The position numbers and the translations under genes were made by a program. 64,000 nt of DNA, taken from positions 398,019 to 462,018 of the forward strand of contig NZ_LMOG01000012.1 of NCBI RefSeq assembly GCF_001423495.1, in the 5' to 3' direction. Below are positions 9,347 through 19,212 of this stretch, one piece after another. Origin of the DNA: Xanthomonas sp. Leaf131 (GTDB lineage: Bacteria; Pseudomonadota; Gammaproteobacteria; Xanthomonadales; Xanthomonadaceae). The number at the start of each line of letters is the position of its first letter. Position 1 is the first letter of the stretch. Under the pieces are notes generated by a model that did no database searches, was not told where the DNA came from, and saw only the letters and a program-made list of their open reading frames with translations.

Positions 9347-10300
9347 ATGGCCAACCCCGACAGCGACACCACCCGACTCGATGCCGCTGCAAGAGCCGGC
9401 TGGTTGTATTACATCGCCGGCAATACCCAGGATGAAATCGCGCGCAAACTCAAGGTCTCACGCGCGACCGCGCAACGGCTGGTGTCGCTGTGCCTGAGCC
9501 AGCGGCTGATCACCTTTCGCCTCGAACATCCCATCGCCGCCTGCATGGATCTCGCGTCGCAACTGCAGGACCGCTTCGGCATGCGCTATTGCGAAGTGGC
9601 GCCCACCGACCCCGCCGATCCGTCACTCATCACCGGCGTGGCCGAACGGGCGGCGGCGCTGCTGGAATCCACGCTGCGCAGCGACACGCCGAGCATCATC
9701 GGCATCGGTACCGGCCGTGCGATGCGCGCGGCGGTGGAGCGGATTCCGGCAATGCAGACCCGCAATCATCAGCTGGTGTCGCTGGTCGGCAACATCTCCC
9801 CGGACGGCTCGGCCAGTCCCTTCGATGCGGTGGCCCGTCTGGCCGACCTGACCGGCGCGCAGCATTATCCGATGCCATTGCCGGTGTTCCTGTCCTCGCA
9901 AGCCGAGCGTAAAACCTTGCTGGGCATCGAGGCGGTGCGCAGAATCCGCGCGATCGCCGGCAAGGCCGACCTGCGCCTGGTCGGCGTCGGCCAACTGGAC
10001 CAGACCGCCCCGCTGCAGGTGGACGGTTTCATCAACCGCACCGAACTGCTGGAGCTGATCCGGCTCGGCGCGGTGGGCGAGATCATCGGCTGGGCGATCA
10101 ACGCGGCCGGCGAGGTCATCGACGGCGGCACCAACCTGCGCCTGACCAGCGTGCCGCACAGCGTGCCGGCCACCAGCCTGACCATTGGCGTGGCAGTCGG
10201 CGCGGTCAAGGTGGGGCCGATCAAGGCCGCGTTGAAGGGCCGCATTCTCAACGGCCTGATCACCGACGAAATCACCGCCAAGGCGATCCTCGCCAGCTGA
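9347..10300 (+). CDS. SorC/DeoR-type sugar-binding transcriptional regulator
   Basis: A 317-residue regulator with an N-terminal helix-turn-helix (QDEIARKLKVSRATAQRLV, about residues 27-46) and a C-terminal sugar-phosphate-binding domain with the SorC glycine motif GIGTGRAM. Such proteins sense a phosphorylated or free sugar and control adjacent polyol operons. It lies directly upstream of the transporter genes and on the same strand, so it most likely controls the promoter in the 183-bp gap after it. Confidence 0.9.
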   Translation: MANPDSDTTRLDAAARAGWLYYIAGNTQDEIARKLKVSRATAQRLVSLCLSQRLITFRLEHPIAACMDLASQLQDRFGMRYCEVAPTDPADPSLITGVAERAAALLESTLRSDTPSIIGIGTGRAMRAAVERIPAMQTRNHQLVSLVGNISPDGSASPFDAVARLADLTGAQHYPMPLPVFLSSQAERKTLLGIEAVRRIRAIAGKADLRLVGVGQLDQTAPLQVDGFINRTELLELIRLGAVGEIIGWAINAAGEVIDGGTNLRLTSVPHSVPATSLTIGVAVGAVKVGPIKAALKGRILNGLITDEITAKAILAS

Positions 10301-10483
10301 GCGGGCGCGCCTGCACCCCGCCAGGCGGGTCGTTCCATTCTGAAATTTTCCGGCTGATTTCGGGCGTTTTTGCATGCCCGTCAATGCTGCACCGCACGAA
10401 CGAAAGTGCTTTACACGGCCGTATCGGCGTGGGCATATGCGCACCTACAGGGCATTTGCTCAGTCACTTCCGAGAGGCGCAGC
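10301..10483 (+). promoter_or_regulatory. Control region before the sugar transporter operon
   Basis: This 183-bp gap lies between the regulator and the binding-protein gene. It holds a possible -35 TTTACA with a weak CATATG -10 about 18 bp on, and AT-richer sequence around 10335-10375 that could be the regulator operator. An SD-like GAGAGG precedes the binding-protein ATG. No clear palindrome could be assigned. Confidence 0.35.
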
Positions 10484-11824
10484 ATGAGCACATCGATCAA
10501 AGCCGGCGCCTGCATGGCGTTGACCGCCGCATTGACGGCCTGCGGTGGCGGCCCCGGCGGCGCTGCGCCTGCCGAGCCGAACACGCTGGTGATCGCCACC
10601 GTCAACAACAGCGACATGATCCGCATGCAGAAGCTGACCGCGGACTTCACCGCCCAGCACCCGGACATCAAGCTCGAGTGGGTGACCCTGGAAGAGAACG
10701 TACTGCGGCAGCGCGTGACCACCGACATCGCCACCAAGGGCGGCCAGTTCGATGTGCTGACCATCGGCACCTACGAGGTACCGATCTGGGCCGAGCGCGG
10801 CTGGCTCAAGCCGCTGAGCTTCGGCGCCGACTACGACGTGGATGACCTGATGCCGCAGATCCGCGACGCGGTCAGCGACAAGGGACAGCTGTACGCCGCG
10901 CCGTTCTATGCCGAAGGCTCGATGCTGATGTATCGCACCGACCTGTTGCAGAAGGCCGGCCTGAGCATGCCGGCGCAACCGTCCTGGAGCTTTGTGGCCG
11001 AGGCCGCACGCAAGCTGACCGACAAGCCGAATGGCGTGTATGGCATCTGCCTGCGCGGCAAGGCCGGCTGGGGCGAGAACATGGCGCTGCTCGGCGGCAT
11101 GGGCAACGCCTTCGGTGCACGCTGGTTCGACGAGCAGTGGAAACCGCAGTTCGACCAACCCGAGTGGAAGGCCGCGCTACAGACCTACGTCGAGGTCATG
11201 AAAGAAGCCGGGCCGCCGGGCGCCGCCTCCAACGGCTTCAACGAGAATCTGGCGCTGTTCAATGCCGGCAAATGCGCCCTGTGGGTCGATGCCACGGTGG
11301 CCGCCTCCTTCATCAGCAACCCGAGCGAATCCAAGGTGGCCGACAAGGTCGGCTTTGCCGCTGCACCGGACGCCGGCAAGGGCAAGACCACCGGCTGGCT
11401 GTGGGCGTGGAATCTGGCGATTCCGGCCAGTTCCAAGAAGGCAGACAAGGCGCAGACCTTCATTGCCTGGGCCACCAGCAAGCACTACATCGATCTGGTC
11501 GCTTCCAAAGATGGCTGGGGCAATGTGCCGCCGGGCACGCGCCAGTCGCTGTACGCCAATGCCGATTATCTGAAAGCTGCGCCGTTCGCCAGGCAGACCC
11601 TGGCCGCGATCCAGGGCGCCGACACCCACCACCCGTCGGTCAAGCCGGTGCCTTACGTGGGCGTGCAATACGTGGCCATTCCCGAGTTCCAGTCGATCGG
11701 CACGACGGTCGGCCAGCAATTCTCTGCGGCACTGGCCGGCTCGGTCAGTGTGGACGAGGCGTTGAAGAACGCCCAGGCCGCCACCGAGCGCGAAATGCAA
11801 CGCGCCGGCTATCCGAAGAAGTAA
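10484..11824 (+). CDS. ABC transporter sugar-binding lipoprotein (SmoE-like)
   Basis: A 446-residue family 1 extracellular solute-binding protein that delivers a sugar or polyol to the permeases encoded downstream. The ATG at 10484 is chosen because it opens a lipoprotein signal peptide ending in the lipobox LTAC (Cys20), followed by a Gly/Ala/Pro-rich tether; the longer open frame upstream is unlikely. The body has the usual alternating lobes and the TxAFNxGKCA-like segment of this family (ALFNAGKCALWVD). Length and neighbours match mannitol/sorbitol (Smo) transporters. Expected in the periplasm, anchored to the inner membrane. Confidence 0.92.
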   Translation: MSTSIKAGACMALTAALTACGGGPGGAAPAEPNTLVIATVNNSDMIRMQKLTADFTAQHPDIKLEWVTLEENVLRQRVTTDIATKGGQFDVLTIGTYEVPIWAERGWLKPLSFGADYDVDDLMPQIRDAVSDKGQLYAAPFYAEGSMLMYRTDLLQKAGLSMPAQPSWSFVAEAARKLTDKPNGVYGICLRGKAGWGENMALLGGMGNAFGARWFDEQWKPQFDQPEWKAALQTYVEVMKEAGPPGAASNGFNENLALFNAGKCALWVDATVAASFISNPSESKVADKVGFAAAPDAGKGKTTGWLWAWNLAIPASSKKADKAQTFIAWATSKHYIDLVASKDGWGNVPPGTRQSLYANADYLKAAPFARQTLAAIQGADTHHPSVKPVPYVGVQYVAIPEFQSIGTTVGQQFSAALAGSVSVDEALKNAQAATEREMQRAGYPKK

Positions 11825-11830
11825 GTGTCC

Positions 11831-11861
11831 GCCTGCGCCGGGCAGCGTGCCCGGCGCAGGC
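11831..11861 (+). other. Perfect 14-bp hairpin between binding-protein and porin genes
   Basis: The arms GCCTGCGCCGGGCA and TGCCCGGCGCAGGC are perfectly complementary with a 3-nt loop. No T tract follows, so it is more likely an mRNA-stabilising or processing hairpin that protects the upstream binding-protein message than a terminator. Confidence 0.7.
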
Positions 11862-11921
11862 TCCGACCCAGCGACATCCTCCGGACGCCGATGCGCCGGA
11901 CCTCATTCTGCGAGGCAATCG

Positions 11922-13220
11922 ATGAAGATCAGGCACCCTTTTCCTGCGCTGACGATTCTGGCCGCCAGCATACTCAGCACGCACGCGCATGCCGCCGACG
12001 CATTCGACGCCGGCAAACATATCGGCGGCGATTGGGGCGGCACCCGCAGCACGCTTGCCGACCAGGGCGTTCAATTCAAGCTGGCGCACTTCAGCCAGAC
12101 CGCACACAACACCTCCGGCGGCGAGCGCAACGCCACCGCGTATGCGGACCAATTCTTTGTTGGCGGCTACTTCGATCTCGAAAAACTCTGGGGCTGGTCC
12201 GGCGCCGATTTCAAGGTGGAGGTCACCAACCGCAACGGCGAGTTGATCAACACCAAAGCCGGCATCCCCACCCTGCTGCAGGCACAACAGATCTTCGGGC
12301 GCGGCACGATCACGCGGCTGACCCAGTTTTCGCTGACCCAGCGCCTGTTCGACGATCGCCTGAATCTAAAAGCCGGCCGCATCTATCCCAGCGCGGATTT
12401 CTTCGCGCTGAATTGCAACTTCCAGCACCTGACCTTCTGCAGCGGCGGTTCGTCCAACTACATCAGCAACAACTGGTACGGCGACCCGCTCAGCGCCTGG
12501 GGCGGCGTGGTCACCTTCAGCCCGGACCAACACTGGTATTTCCGGGTCGGTGGCTACGATGCCAACCCGCAAAACCGGTCCACCGATCAGGGCTTGCGGC
12601 TGCGCACCTCCGGCGACGATCGCGGCACGTTGATGGTGGCCGAGGTCGAGTTCAAACCCGATTACGGCAATGGCATCGACGGCGACTACCGCATTGGCGC
12701 GGTTCGCAACAGCAACGACCAGCCCAGGGTCTACAGCCGCTCAGGCCTGCCCACCAGCCTGACTGCCGATCCGGCCGCGCTCCAGGACACCGACCGCGCG
12801 TTCTACGCCAATGTCGAACAGCAGATCACCAGCAATGGCGATGGCGGCGGACTGCGCCTGTTCGCCAGCGTCATCGATGCCGATGACCAGGTCAGTACGG
12901 TGGGACAAGTGCTGGCCATCGGCGGATTCTGGAAAGGCGTGTTTGCCGCGCGGCCGAACGACCGCATCGGCGTGGCGTTCGGCCGCAATGCGCTCAGCCG
13001 CAATTTGCGCAGCGCCCAGCGCAACTACAACCAGACCCTGCCGGCAGGCACCGCTGCCGTCGGCGTGCAGCGCTACGAATATCCGATCGAGCTCAATTAC
13101 AACATCGCCGTCAGCCGCGGGATCGAGGTCATGCCCAGCGTGCAGTACATCCGCCATCCGGGCGGACGCGACGTCGACAACGCCACGCTGCTGGGCCTGC
13201 AGGTCAGCCTGAATTTCTGA
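11922..13220 (+). CDS. Carbohydrate-selective porin, OprB family
   Basis: A 432-residue outer-membrane beta-barrel for diffusion of sugars or polyols. Starting at 11922 gives a clean signal peptide with cleavage after HAHA (about residue 24); GAGG lies just upstream. The mature part begins with the OprB-type segment IGGDWGGTRSTLADQGV, has many alternating aromatic strands, and ends LQVSLNF with the terminal Phe expected for BAM-dependent insertion. Its position inside an ABC transporter operon, between binding protein and permeases, implies it feeds the same substrate across the outer membrane. Confidence 0.93.
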   Translation: MKIRHPFPALTILAASILSTHAHAADAFDAGKHIGGDWGGTRSTLADQGVQFKLAHFSQTAHNTSGGERNATAYADQFFVGGYFDLEKLWGWSGADFKVEVTNRNGELINTKAGIPTLLQAQQIFGRGTITRLTQFSLTQRLFDDRLNLKAGRIYPSADFFALNCNFQHLTFCSGGSSNYISNNWYGDPLSAWGGVVTFSPDQHWYFRVGGYDANPQNRSTDQGLRLRTSGDDRGTLMVAEVEFKPDYGNGIDGDYRIGAVRNSNDQPRVYSRSGLPTSLTADPAALQDTDRAFYANVEQQITSNGDGGGLRLFASVIDADDQVSTVGQVLAIGGFWKGVFAARPNDRIGVAFGRNALSRNLRSAQRNYNQTLPAGTAAVGVQRYEYPIELNYNIAVSRGIEVMPSVQYIRHPGGRDVDNATLLGLQVSLNF

Positions 13221-13250
13221 GTCCTGGTGCTGTGTGCCGCGGACTGCCCA

Positions 13251-13280
13251 GGTGGATGTTTCCACCGTGGCTTCTGCCAC
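13251..13280 (+). other. Tandem small hairpins between porin and permease genes
   Basis: Two adjacent stem-loops, GGTGGA/TCCACC and GTGGC/GCCAC, each with a 4-nt loop, lie in the 118-bp gap. No T tract follows. They may stabilise upstream mRNA and lower permease expression relative to the binding protein. Confidence 0.5.
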
Positions 13281-13338
13281 AGGCGCGCTTTGCCCCGGAT
13301 AAGTGATAGCCGCCGCCACCTTCCAACGGAACCACCCG

Positions 13339-14208
13339 ATGGCCACGCAACACACCCAACGACTCGCCCGGTTTCTGATCGCCCCGTCGATCCTGCTGCT
13401 GCTGGCGTGGATGATCGTGCCGCTGGCGATGACGGTGTGGTTCTCCACGCTGCACTACAACCTGCTCACGCCGGAAAAGACCTTTGTCGGGCTGGACAAC
13501 TTCCGCTACTTCCTGAGCAATCCGGCCTTCCTGTCTTCGCTCGGCAACACGCTGCGGCTGGTCGGTTCGGTGCTGGCGATCACCGCCGTGTTCGGCGTGC
13601 CGATCGCACTGCTGCTGGACCAGGTGTTCGTGGGCCGGCGGGTCGTGCGGCTGTTGCTGATCGCACCGTTCTTCGTCATGCCCACGGTGAGCGCGCTGAT
13701 CTGGAAGAACCTGCTGATGCATCCGGTGTCGGGATTGCTGGCGTGGTTGTGGCAGGCCATGGGGCTGACGCCGATCGACTGGTTCACGCAGTACCCGATG
13801 CTGTCGATCATCCTGATCGTTGCCTGGCAATGGCTGCCGTTTGCGGTGCTGATCCTGCTGACCGCGCTGCAATCGCTGGATCAGGAACAACAGGAAGCGG
13901 CGCTGATGGATGGCGCCGGTGCGCTCGACCGCTTCTTCCACCTCACCCTGCCGCATCTGGCGCGCCCGCTGACCATCGTGGTGCTGATCGAAACGATCTT
14001 CCTGCTGACGGTGTTCGTGGAGATCTACGTCACCACCAGCGGCGGGCCGGGCATGCAGACCACCAATCTGGCCTACCTGATCTATTCGCAGGCGCTGCTG
14101 CAGTACGACGTGGGCGCCGCCTCGGCCGGCGGTCTGATCGCGGTGGTGCTGGCCAATATCGCGGCCATCTTTCTGGTGCGCATCGTCGGCAAGAACCTGG
14201 AGACCTGA
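13339..14208 (+). CDS. ABC sugar/polyol transporter permease (MalF/SmoF type)
   Basis: A 289-residue inner-membrane protein with six predicted hydrophobic helices. The cytoplasmic EAA loop that contacts the ATPase is visible around residues 185-207 (QEAALMDGAGALDRF followed by LP after 5-6 residues). The ATG at 13339 places the first helix immediately after a short basic N-terminus; the longer frame adds a poor leader. It forms the heteromeric channel with the next gene product, whose ATG follows the TGA by one base. Confidence 0.92.
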   Translation: MATQHTQRLARFLIAPSILLLLAWMIVPLAMTVWFSTLHYNLLTPEKTFVGLDNFRYFLSNPAFLSSLGNTLRLVGSVLAITAVFGVPIALLLDQVFVGRRVVRLLLIAPFFVMPTVSALIWKNLLMHPVSGLLAWLWQAMGLTPIDWFTQYPMLSIILIVAWQWLPFAVLILLTALQSLDQEQQEAALMDGAGALDRFFHLTLPHLARPLTIVVLIETIFLLTVFVEIYVTTSGGPGMQTTNLAYLIYSQALLQYDVGAASAGGLIAVVLANIAAIFLVRIVGKNLET

Positions 14209-14209
14209 G

Positions 14210-15040
14210 ATGGCACGTCGCACTCCTGCTGCGCAAGTGATCGTCACCACCGTCGCCGCCTGGCTGGTGGGTGGGGTGATCTTCTTTCCGATCCTGTGGA
14301 TGCTGTTGACCAGCTTCAAGAGCGAGATCGACGCGTTTTCCACGCCGCCCAGCTTTTTGTTCTTTCATTGGACGCTGGAAAACTATGCCGCCGTGCAGGC
14401 GCGCAGCGATTATCTGGCGCATGCCTGGAACTCGGTGGTGGTGGCGCTGGGATCGACCTTGATCGCGCTGACCATCGCCATTCCCGCGGCGTGGTCGATG
14501 GCGTTCTCGCCCACCCGGCGCACGCGCGGCATCTTGCTGTGGATGTTGTCGACCAAGATGCTGCCGCCGGTGGGCGTGCTGGTCCCGATCTATCTGCTTT
14601 ACCGCGATTCGGGATTGCTGGACACGCAGCTGGGGCTGGTGATCGTGCTGTGCCTGAGCAACCTGCCGATCATGGTCTGGATGCTGTTCAACTACTTCAA
14701 GGACATCCCCAAGGACATCCTGGAAGCCGCGCGCATGGACGGCGCCACCATCGGCAAGGAGATCCTCTACATCCTCGCACCGATGGCAGTGCCGGGCATC
14801 GCCTCGTCGCTGCTGCTCAACGTGATCCTGGCCTGGAACGAGGCGTTCTGGTCGCTGAATCTGTCTTCTTCCAAGGCCGCACCGCTGACCGCGTTCATCG
14901 CCTCGTATTCGAGCCCGGAAGGCCTGTTCTGGGCCAAGTTGTCGGCCGCCTCGACGATGGCCATCGCACCGATTCTGGTGCTGGGCTGGTTCTGCCAGAA
15001 GCAGCTCGTGCGCGGGCTGACCTTCGGCGCCGTGAAGTGA
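14210..15040 (+). CDS. ABC sugar/polyol transporter permease (MalG/SmoG type)
   Basis: A 276-residue second permease subunit with six hydrophobic helices. The EAA motif is LEAARMDGATIGKEI near residue 172, with a following proline-containing segment. It starts one base after the stop of the first permease gene, so translation is probably coupled. The pair belongs to the CUT1 class, which handles di- and oligosaccharides, glycerol phosphate and polyols. Confidence 0.92.
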   Translation: MARRTPAAQVIVTTVAAWLVGGVIFFPILWMLLTSFKSEIDAFSTPPSFLFFHWTLENYAAVQARSDYLAHAWNSVVVALGSTLIALTIAIPAAWSMAFSPTRRTRGILLWMLSTKMLPPVGVLVPIYLLYRDSGLLDTQLGLVIVLCLSNLPIMVWMLFNYFKDIPKDILEAARMDGATIGKEILYILAPMAVPGIASSLLLNVILAWNEAFWSLNLSSSKAAPLTAFIASYSSPEGLFWAKLSAASTMAIAPILVLGWFCQKQLVRGLTFGAVK

Positions 15041-15076
15041 CTGCGGCGTTCTCACTCCAACTCGGATAGGTGGTTC

Positions 15077-16096
<1,020 letters not shown>

Positions 16097-16133
16097 CGCT
16101 TCCTCCCCCACTCGCTCAAGACCAGCAGGAGAC

Positions 16134-16913
16134 ATGCCGATGTATCTGGACAAGTTCAAACTCGATGGCCGCGTCGCGGTCGTCACCGGCGGCGGCCGCG
16201 CGATCGGCCTGGCCATCTGCGAAGCGCTCGCCGAGGCCGGCGCCACGGTCGTCATCGCCGACCACGACATCGCGGTGGCAGAAGAGGGCCTGGCCACGCT
16301 GCGCAGCAAGGGCCTGGATGCGCAGATCGTGCAGATGGACGTCACCGATTCGGCGCGCGTCACCGCGGTGGCCGCAAGCTTGGCCGCCAAGTACGGCAAG
16401 GTCGACATCCTGGTCAACAATGCAGGCATCGCACGCAGCCAGACGCCTGCAGAAACCGTCACCGACGAGCACTGGCTCAATGTTATCGACGTCAATCTCA
16501 ACGGCACGTTCTGGTGCTGCCGCGCCTTCGGCAAGCACATGCTGGACAACGGCGACGGCGTCATCGTCAACGTTGGCTCAATGTCCGGCTTCATCGTCAA
16601 CAAGCCGCAGGCGCAGGCCTACTACAACGCCTCCAAGGCAGCGGTGCATCACCTGACCAAGTCGCTGGCGGCCGAATGGGGCGCGCGCGGCGTGCGCGTC
16701 AATGCAGTCGCACCGACCTACATCGCCACCCCGCTCAATGCCTTCGTCAAGGAGGATCCGGCGATGTACGCCGCCTGGATCGGTGGCACCCCAATGGGGC
16801 GCCTGGGCGAAGTGGAAGAAATCGCCTCGGTGGCGCTGTTTCTGGCCTCCCCAGCCGCCAGCCTGATGACCGGCAGCATCGTGCTGGCCGACGGCGGCTA
16901 TACCTGCTGGTGA
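16134..16913 (+). CDS. Short-chain dehydrogenase, probable polyol 2-dehydrogenase
   Basis: A 259-residue classical SDR. The nucleotide-binding turn is TGGGRAIG (about residues 18-25), NNAG is at about 96-99, the catalytic Ser is in VGSMSG, and the catalytic Tyr and Lys are in YNASK near 164-168. AGGAGA 5-8 nt upstream supports the ATG at 16134. With the transporter upstream and a sugar kinase 3 bp downstream, the likely role is NAD-dependent oxidation of the imported polyol to a ketose. Pentitol to D-ribulose fits the kinase type, but sorbitol or other polyols cannot be excluded. Confidence 0.88.
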   Translation: MPMYLDKFKLDGRVAVVTGGGRAIGLAICEALAEAGATVVIADHDIAVAEEGLATLRSKGLDAQIVQMDVTDSARVTAVAASLAAKYGKVDILVNNAGIARSQTPAETVTDEHWLNVIDVNLNGTFWCCRAFGKHMLDNGDGVIVNVGSMSGFIVNKPQAQAYYNASKAAVHHLTKSLAAEWGARGVRVNAVAPTYIATPLNAFVKEDPAMYAAWIGGTPMGRLGEVEEIASVALFLASPAASLMTGSIVLADGGYTCW

Positions 16914-16916
16914 GCC

Positions 16917-18578
16917 ATGCGCATGCATAACGAGGCGATCTACATCGGCGTGGACGTGGGCACCGGCAGTGCCCGCGCCGGGCTGTTCGACGCGCACGGG
17001 CAACTGCTGGGCAGCGCGCGCCATTCCATCCAAACGTGGTACCTGCCCGGCGAGATGGTCGAGCAGTCTTCCGCCGACATCTGGCAGGCCTGCATGCAGG
17101 CGATTCGCGCCGCGCTTGCGGAGGCAGGGCTGGCGGCCACGCGGGTCGCCGGCATCGGCTTCGACGCCACCTGCTCGCTGGTGGCGGTCGCCCGCGATGG
17201 CGGCCCGGTCTGCATCAGTACCAGCGGGCAGGCCGCGCGCGATGTGATCGTGTGGATGGATCACCGCGCCATCGCCCAGGCCGAGCAGATCAACGCCACC
17301 GGCGAGCCGGTGCTGCGCTACGTCGGCGGCCAGATCTCGCCGGAAATGCAGACTCCCAAGCTGCTGTGGCTCAAACAGCACCTGCCCGACAGCTACGCGC
17401 GTGCCGCGCATTTCTTCGACCTGGCCGACTGGCTGACCTGGCGCGCCACCGGCAGCACCGCGCGCTCGCTCTGCACGGTTACCTGCAAGTGGACCTACGT
17501 GCAGCACGAAGGCGGCTGGAGCCGGCGCTATTTCGAACGCATCGGCCTGGCCGAGTTGCTGGACGACGCAGCCACGCGGATCGGCAGCGCCGTGGTCGCC
17601 CCCGGCACCGCGCTGGGCCAGGGGCTGTCGCCGCTGGCGGCGAGCGAACTGGGCCTGCCCGCCGGTATCGCGGTGGGCGCATCGCTGATCGACGCGCATG
17701 CAGGCGCCATCGGCACCATCGCCAGCCCATCTGCGCAGGGCCACCCGGTGGCGTTGACGGCGCGCCTGGCTTACATCCTGGGCACCTCGGCCTGCGTGCT
17801 GGCCAGCACCCGGACGCCCTGCTTCACCCCCGGTGTCTGGGGGCCGTACGGCTCGGCGCTGGTCGAGGGTCTGTGGCTCAACGAAGGTGGCCAGTCTGCG
17901 GCCGGTGTGGCGATCGATCGCCTGGTGCGCTCACATCCCGGCTATGCCGATGCCAGCGCACAAGCAGCGGCGGCAGGCAGGCAGCTGTTGCCGTGGCTGG
18001 AGGAACGGGTACTGGCGCGCGCCGGCGATCCATCGCAGGCCGCCCTGCTGGCGCGCGGGCTGCACGTGCTGCCGGATTACCTGGGCAACCGCTCGCCCGC
18101 TGCAGACCCCAACGCCCGCGCTGTCATCGCCGGGCTGACCATCGACCACGACCTGCAGGGTCTGGAAGCGCTCTACGTCGCCGGCGTGTGCGGCCTGGGC
18201 TACGGGCTGGCGGACATCATCGATGCGCTGCGCGCCCAAGGCGTGCAATTCGACAGCGTAATCATGAGTGGCGGCGCCAGCCACAGCCGCCTGGTCCGCC
18301 AGCTGATGGCCGATGCCAGCGGCGTGCAGGTGCACGTGGCCGCCACCGCCGAACCGGTGCTGCTGGGCAGTGCAATGCTGGCCGCGGTCGCCAGCGGCGG
18401 TTACGCCGACCTGCCTGCCGCGATGTCGGCGATGAGCGCGCTGGGCGCAAGCACCGCGCCGACGCCCCCGGACATCGCCCACTTCCATGCCGCCAAACGG
18501 CGCGGCTATCACGCGATGCAGGCACTGGATCGCACCCTGCGTGGCGAGATGGCGCAGGCAGCGGAGCCTGCCGACTGA
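16917..18578 (+). CDS. FGGY-family carbohydrate kinase, ribulokinase-like
   Basis: A 553-residue ASKHA kinase. The N-terminal phosphate motif is IGVDVGTGSARAGLFD, the sugar-site aspartate lies in GASLIDAHAGAIGTI, and the C-terminal adenosine motif is SGGASHSRLVRQL. The long form and the segment GFDATCSLVAV resemble the FGGY/YDR109c group, for which D-ribulose kinase activity is known, rather than E. coli XylB or GlpK. It should phosphorylate the ketose made by the preceding dehydrogenase, leading into the pentose phosphate pathway. This is the last gene of the cassette. Confidence 0.87.
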   Translation: MRMHNEAIYIGVDVGTGSARAGLFDAHGQLLGSARHSIQTWYLPGEMVEQSSADIWQACMQAIRAALAEAGLAATRVAGIGFDATCSLVAVARDGGPVCISTSGQAARDVIVWMDHRAIAQAEQINATGEPVLRYVGGQISPEMQTPKLLWLKQHLPDSYARAAHFFDLADWLTWRATGSTARSLCTVTCKWTYVQHEGGWSRRYFERIGLAELLDDAATRIGSAVVAPGTALGQGLSPLAASELGLPAGIAVGASLIDAHAGAIGTIASPSAQGHPVALTARLAYILGTSACVLASTRTPCFTPGVWGPYGSALVEGLWLNEGGQSAAGVAIDRLVRSHPGYADASAQAAAAGRQLLPWLEERVLARAGDPSQAALLARGLHVLPDYLGNRSPAADPNARAVIAGLTIDHDLQGLEALYVAGVCGLGYGLADIIDALRAQGVQFDSVIMSGGASHSRLVRQLMADASGVQVHVAATAEPVLLGSAMLAAVASGGYADLPAAMSAMSALGASTAPTPPDIAHFHAAKRRGYHAMQALDRTLRGEMAQAAEPAD

Positions 18579-18725
18579 ACGGAGTGCGGCGCGTTTGAGC
18601 GCGTTGGCTGCCACACGGGCCACAGCTTCGCCGTAACCGCGACTGCCACCGCCAACGCCAACGCCGGTCGATCGCCGGCAATCGCGCCACGTTGCCGCCA
18701 CCGCGCGTACTGGCCCCAAAACGCA

Positions 18726-18750
18726 GACAGCCCGCGCAAGGCGGGCTGTC
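18726..18750 (-). terminator. Terminator of rpoZ
   Basis: The arms GACAGCCCGC and GCGGGCTGTC form a stable stem. On the minus strand it is followed by CTGCGTTTT, about 35 bp after the rpoZ stop. It would also separate rpoZ from the convergent kinase gene. Confidence 0.7.
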
Positions 18751-18785
18751 CGGATATCACCTGCAAACGTCGTAAGGCGATGCAA

Positions 18786-19085
18786 TCAATCGTCGTTCTT
18801 GGACATGTCTTCGTCGGCGACGACTTCGGCAGCGGCCCATTCCAGCGCTTCGCGCTCGGCACGCTCGCGCTCGGACTTCTCGACTTCGTCGATCAGCGCG
18901 TTGTCGATCCGGCGTGCGGCGATTTCGCGCAGCGCCATCACGGTGGGCTTGTCGCTGGCGTCTGCATTTTCGATCAGCGGCTGTACGCCGTTGGCGAGCT
19001 GACGGGCACGCTTGGACGCCATCATGACCAGCTCAAAACGGTTGTTCACAACTTCCAGGCAATCTTCTACGGTAATGCGGGCCAT
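18786..19085 (-). CDS. rpoZ: RNA polymerase omega subunit
   Basis: A 99-residue subunit that assists beta-prime folding and forms part of the ppGpp site 1. The start at 19085 ([20 protein letters not shown]) matches the family exactly; the longer open frame adds unrelated residues. The conserved block [16 protein letters not shown] is present and the C-terminus is acidic. It is 127 bp downstream of gmk on the same strand, the usual gmk-rpoZ order, but spoT does not follow. Confidence 0.97.
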   Translation of the reverse strand: MARITVEDCLEVVNNRFELVMMASKRARQLANGVQPLIENADASDKPTVMALREIAARRIDNALIDEVEKSERERAEREALEWAAAEVVADEDMSKNDD

Positions 19086-19212
19086 GCGGGCTCCCGGCGA
19101 CCAGCAACGGCCGCGCATCGAATGAGGGAAAGGGGGCCGAGTGTACGCCCGGGCCGCCGCCACGGCAACCGGCGGCTATTCAGTTTCCTTTGGAATCAGC
19201 TATTTGAGCCGA

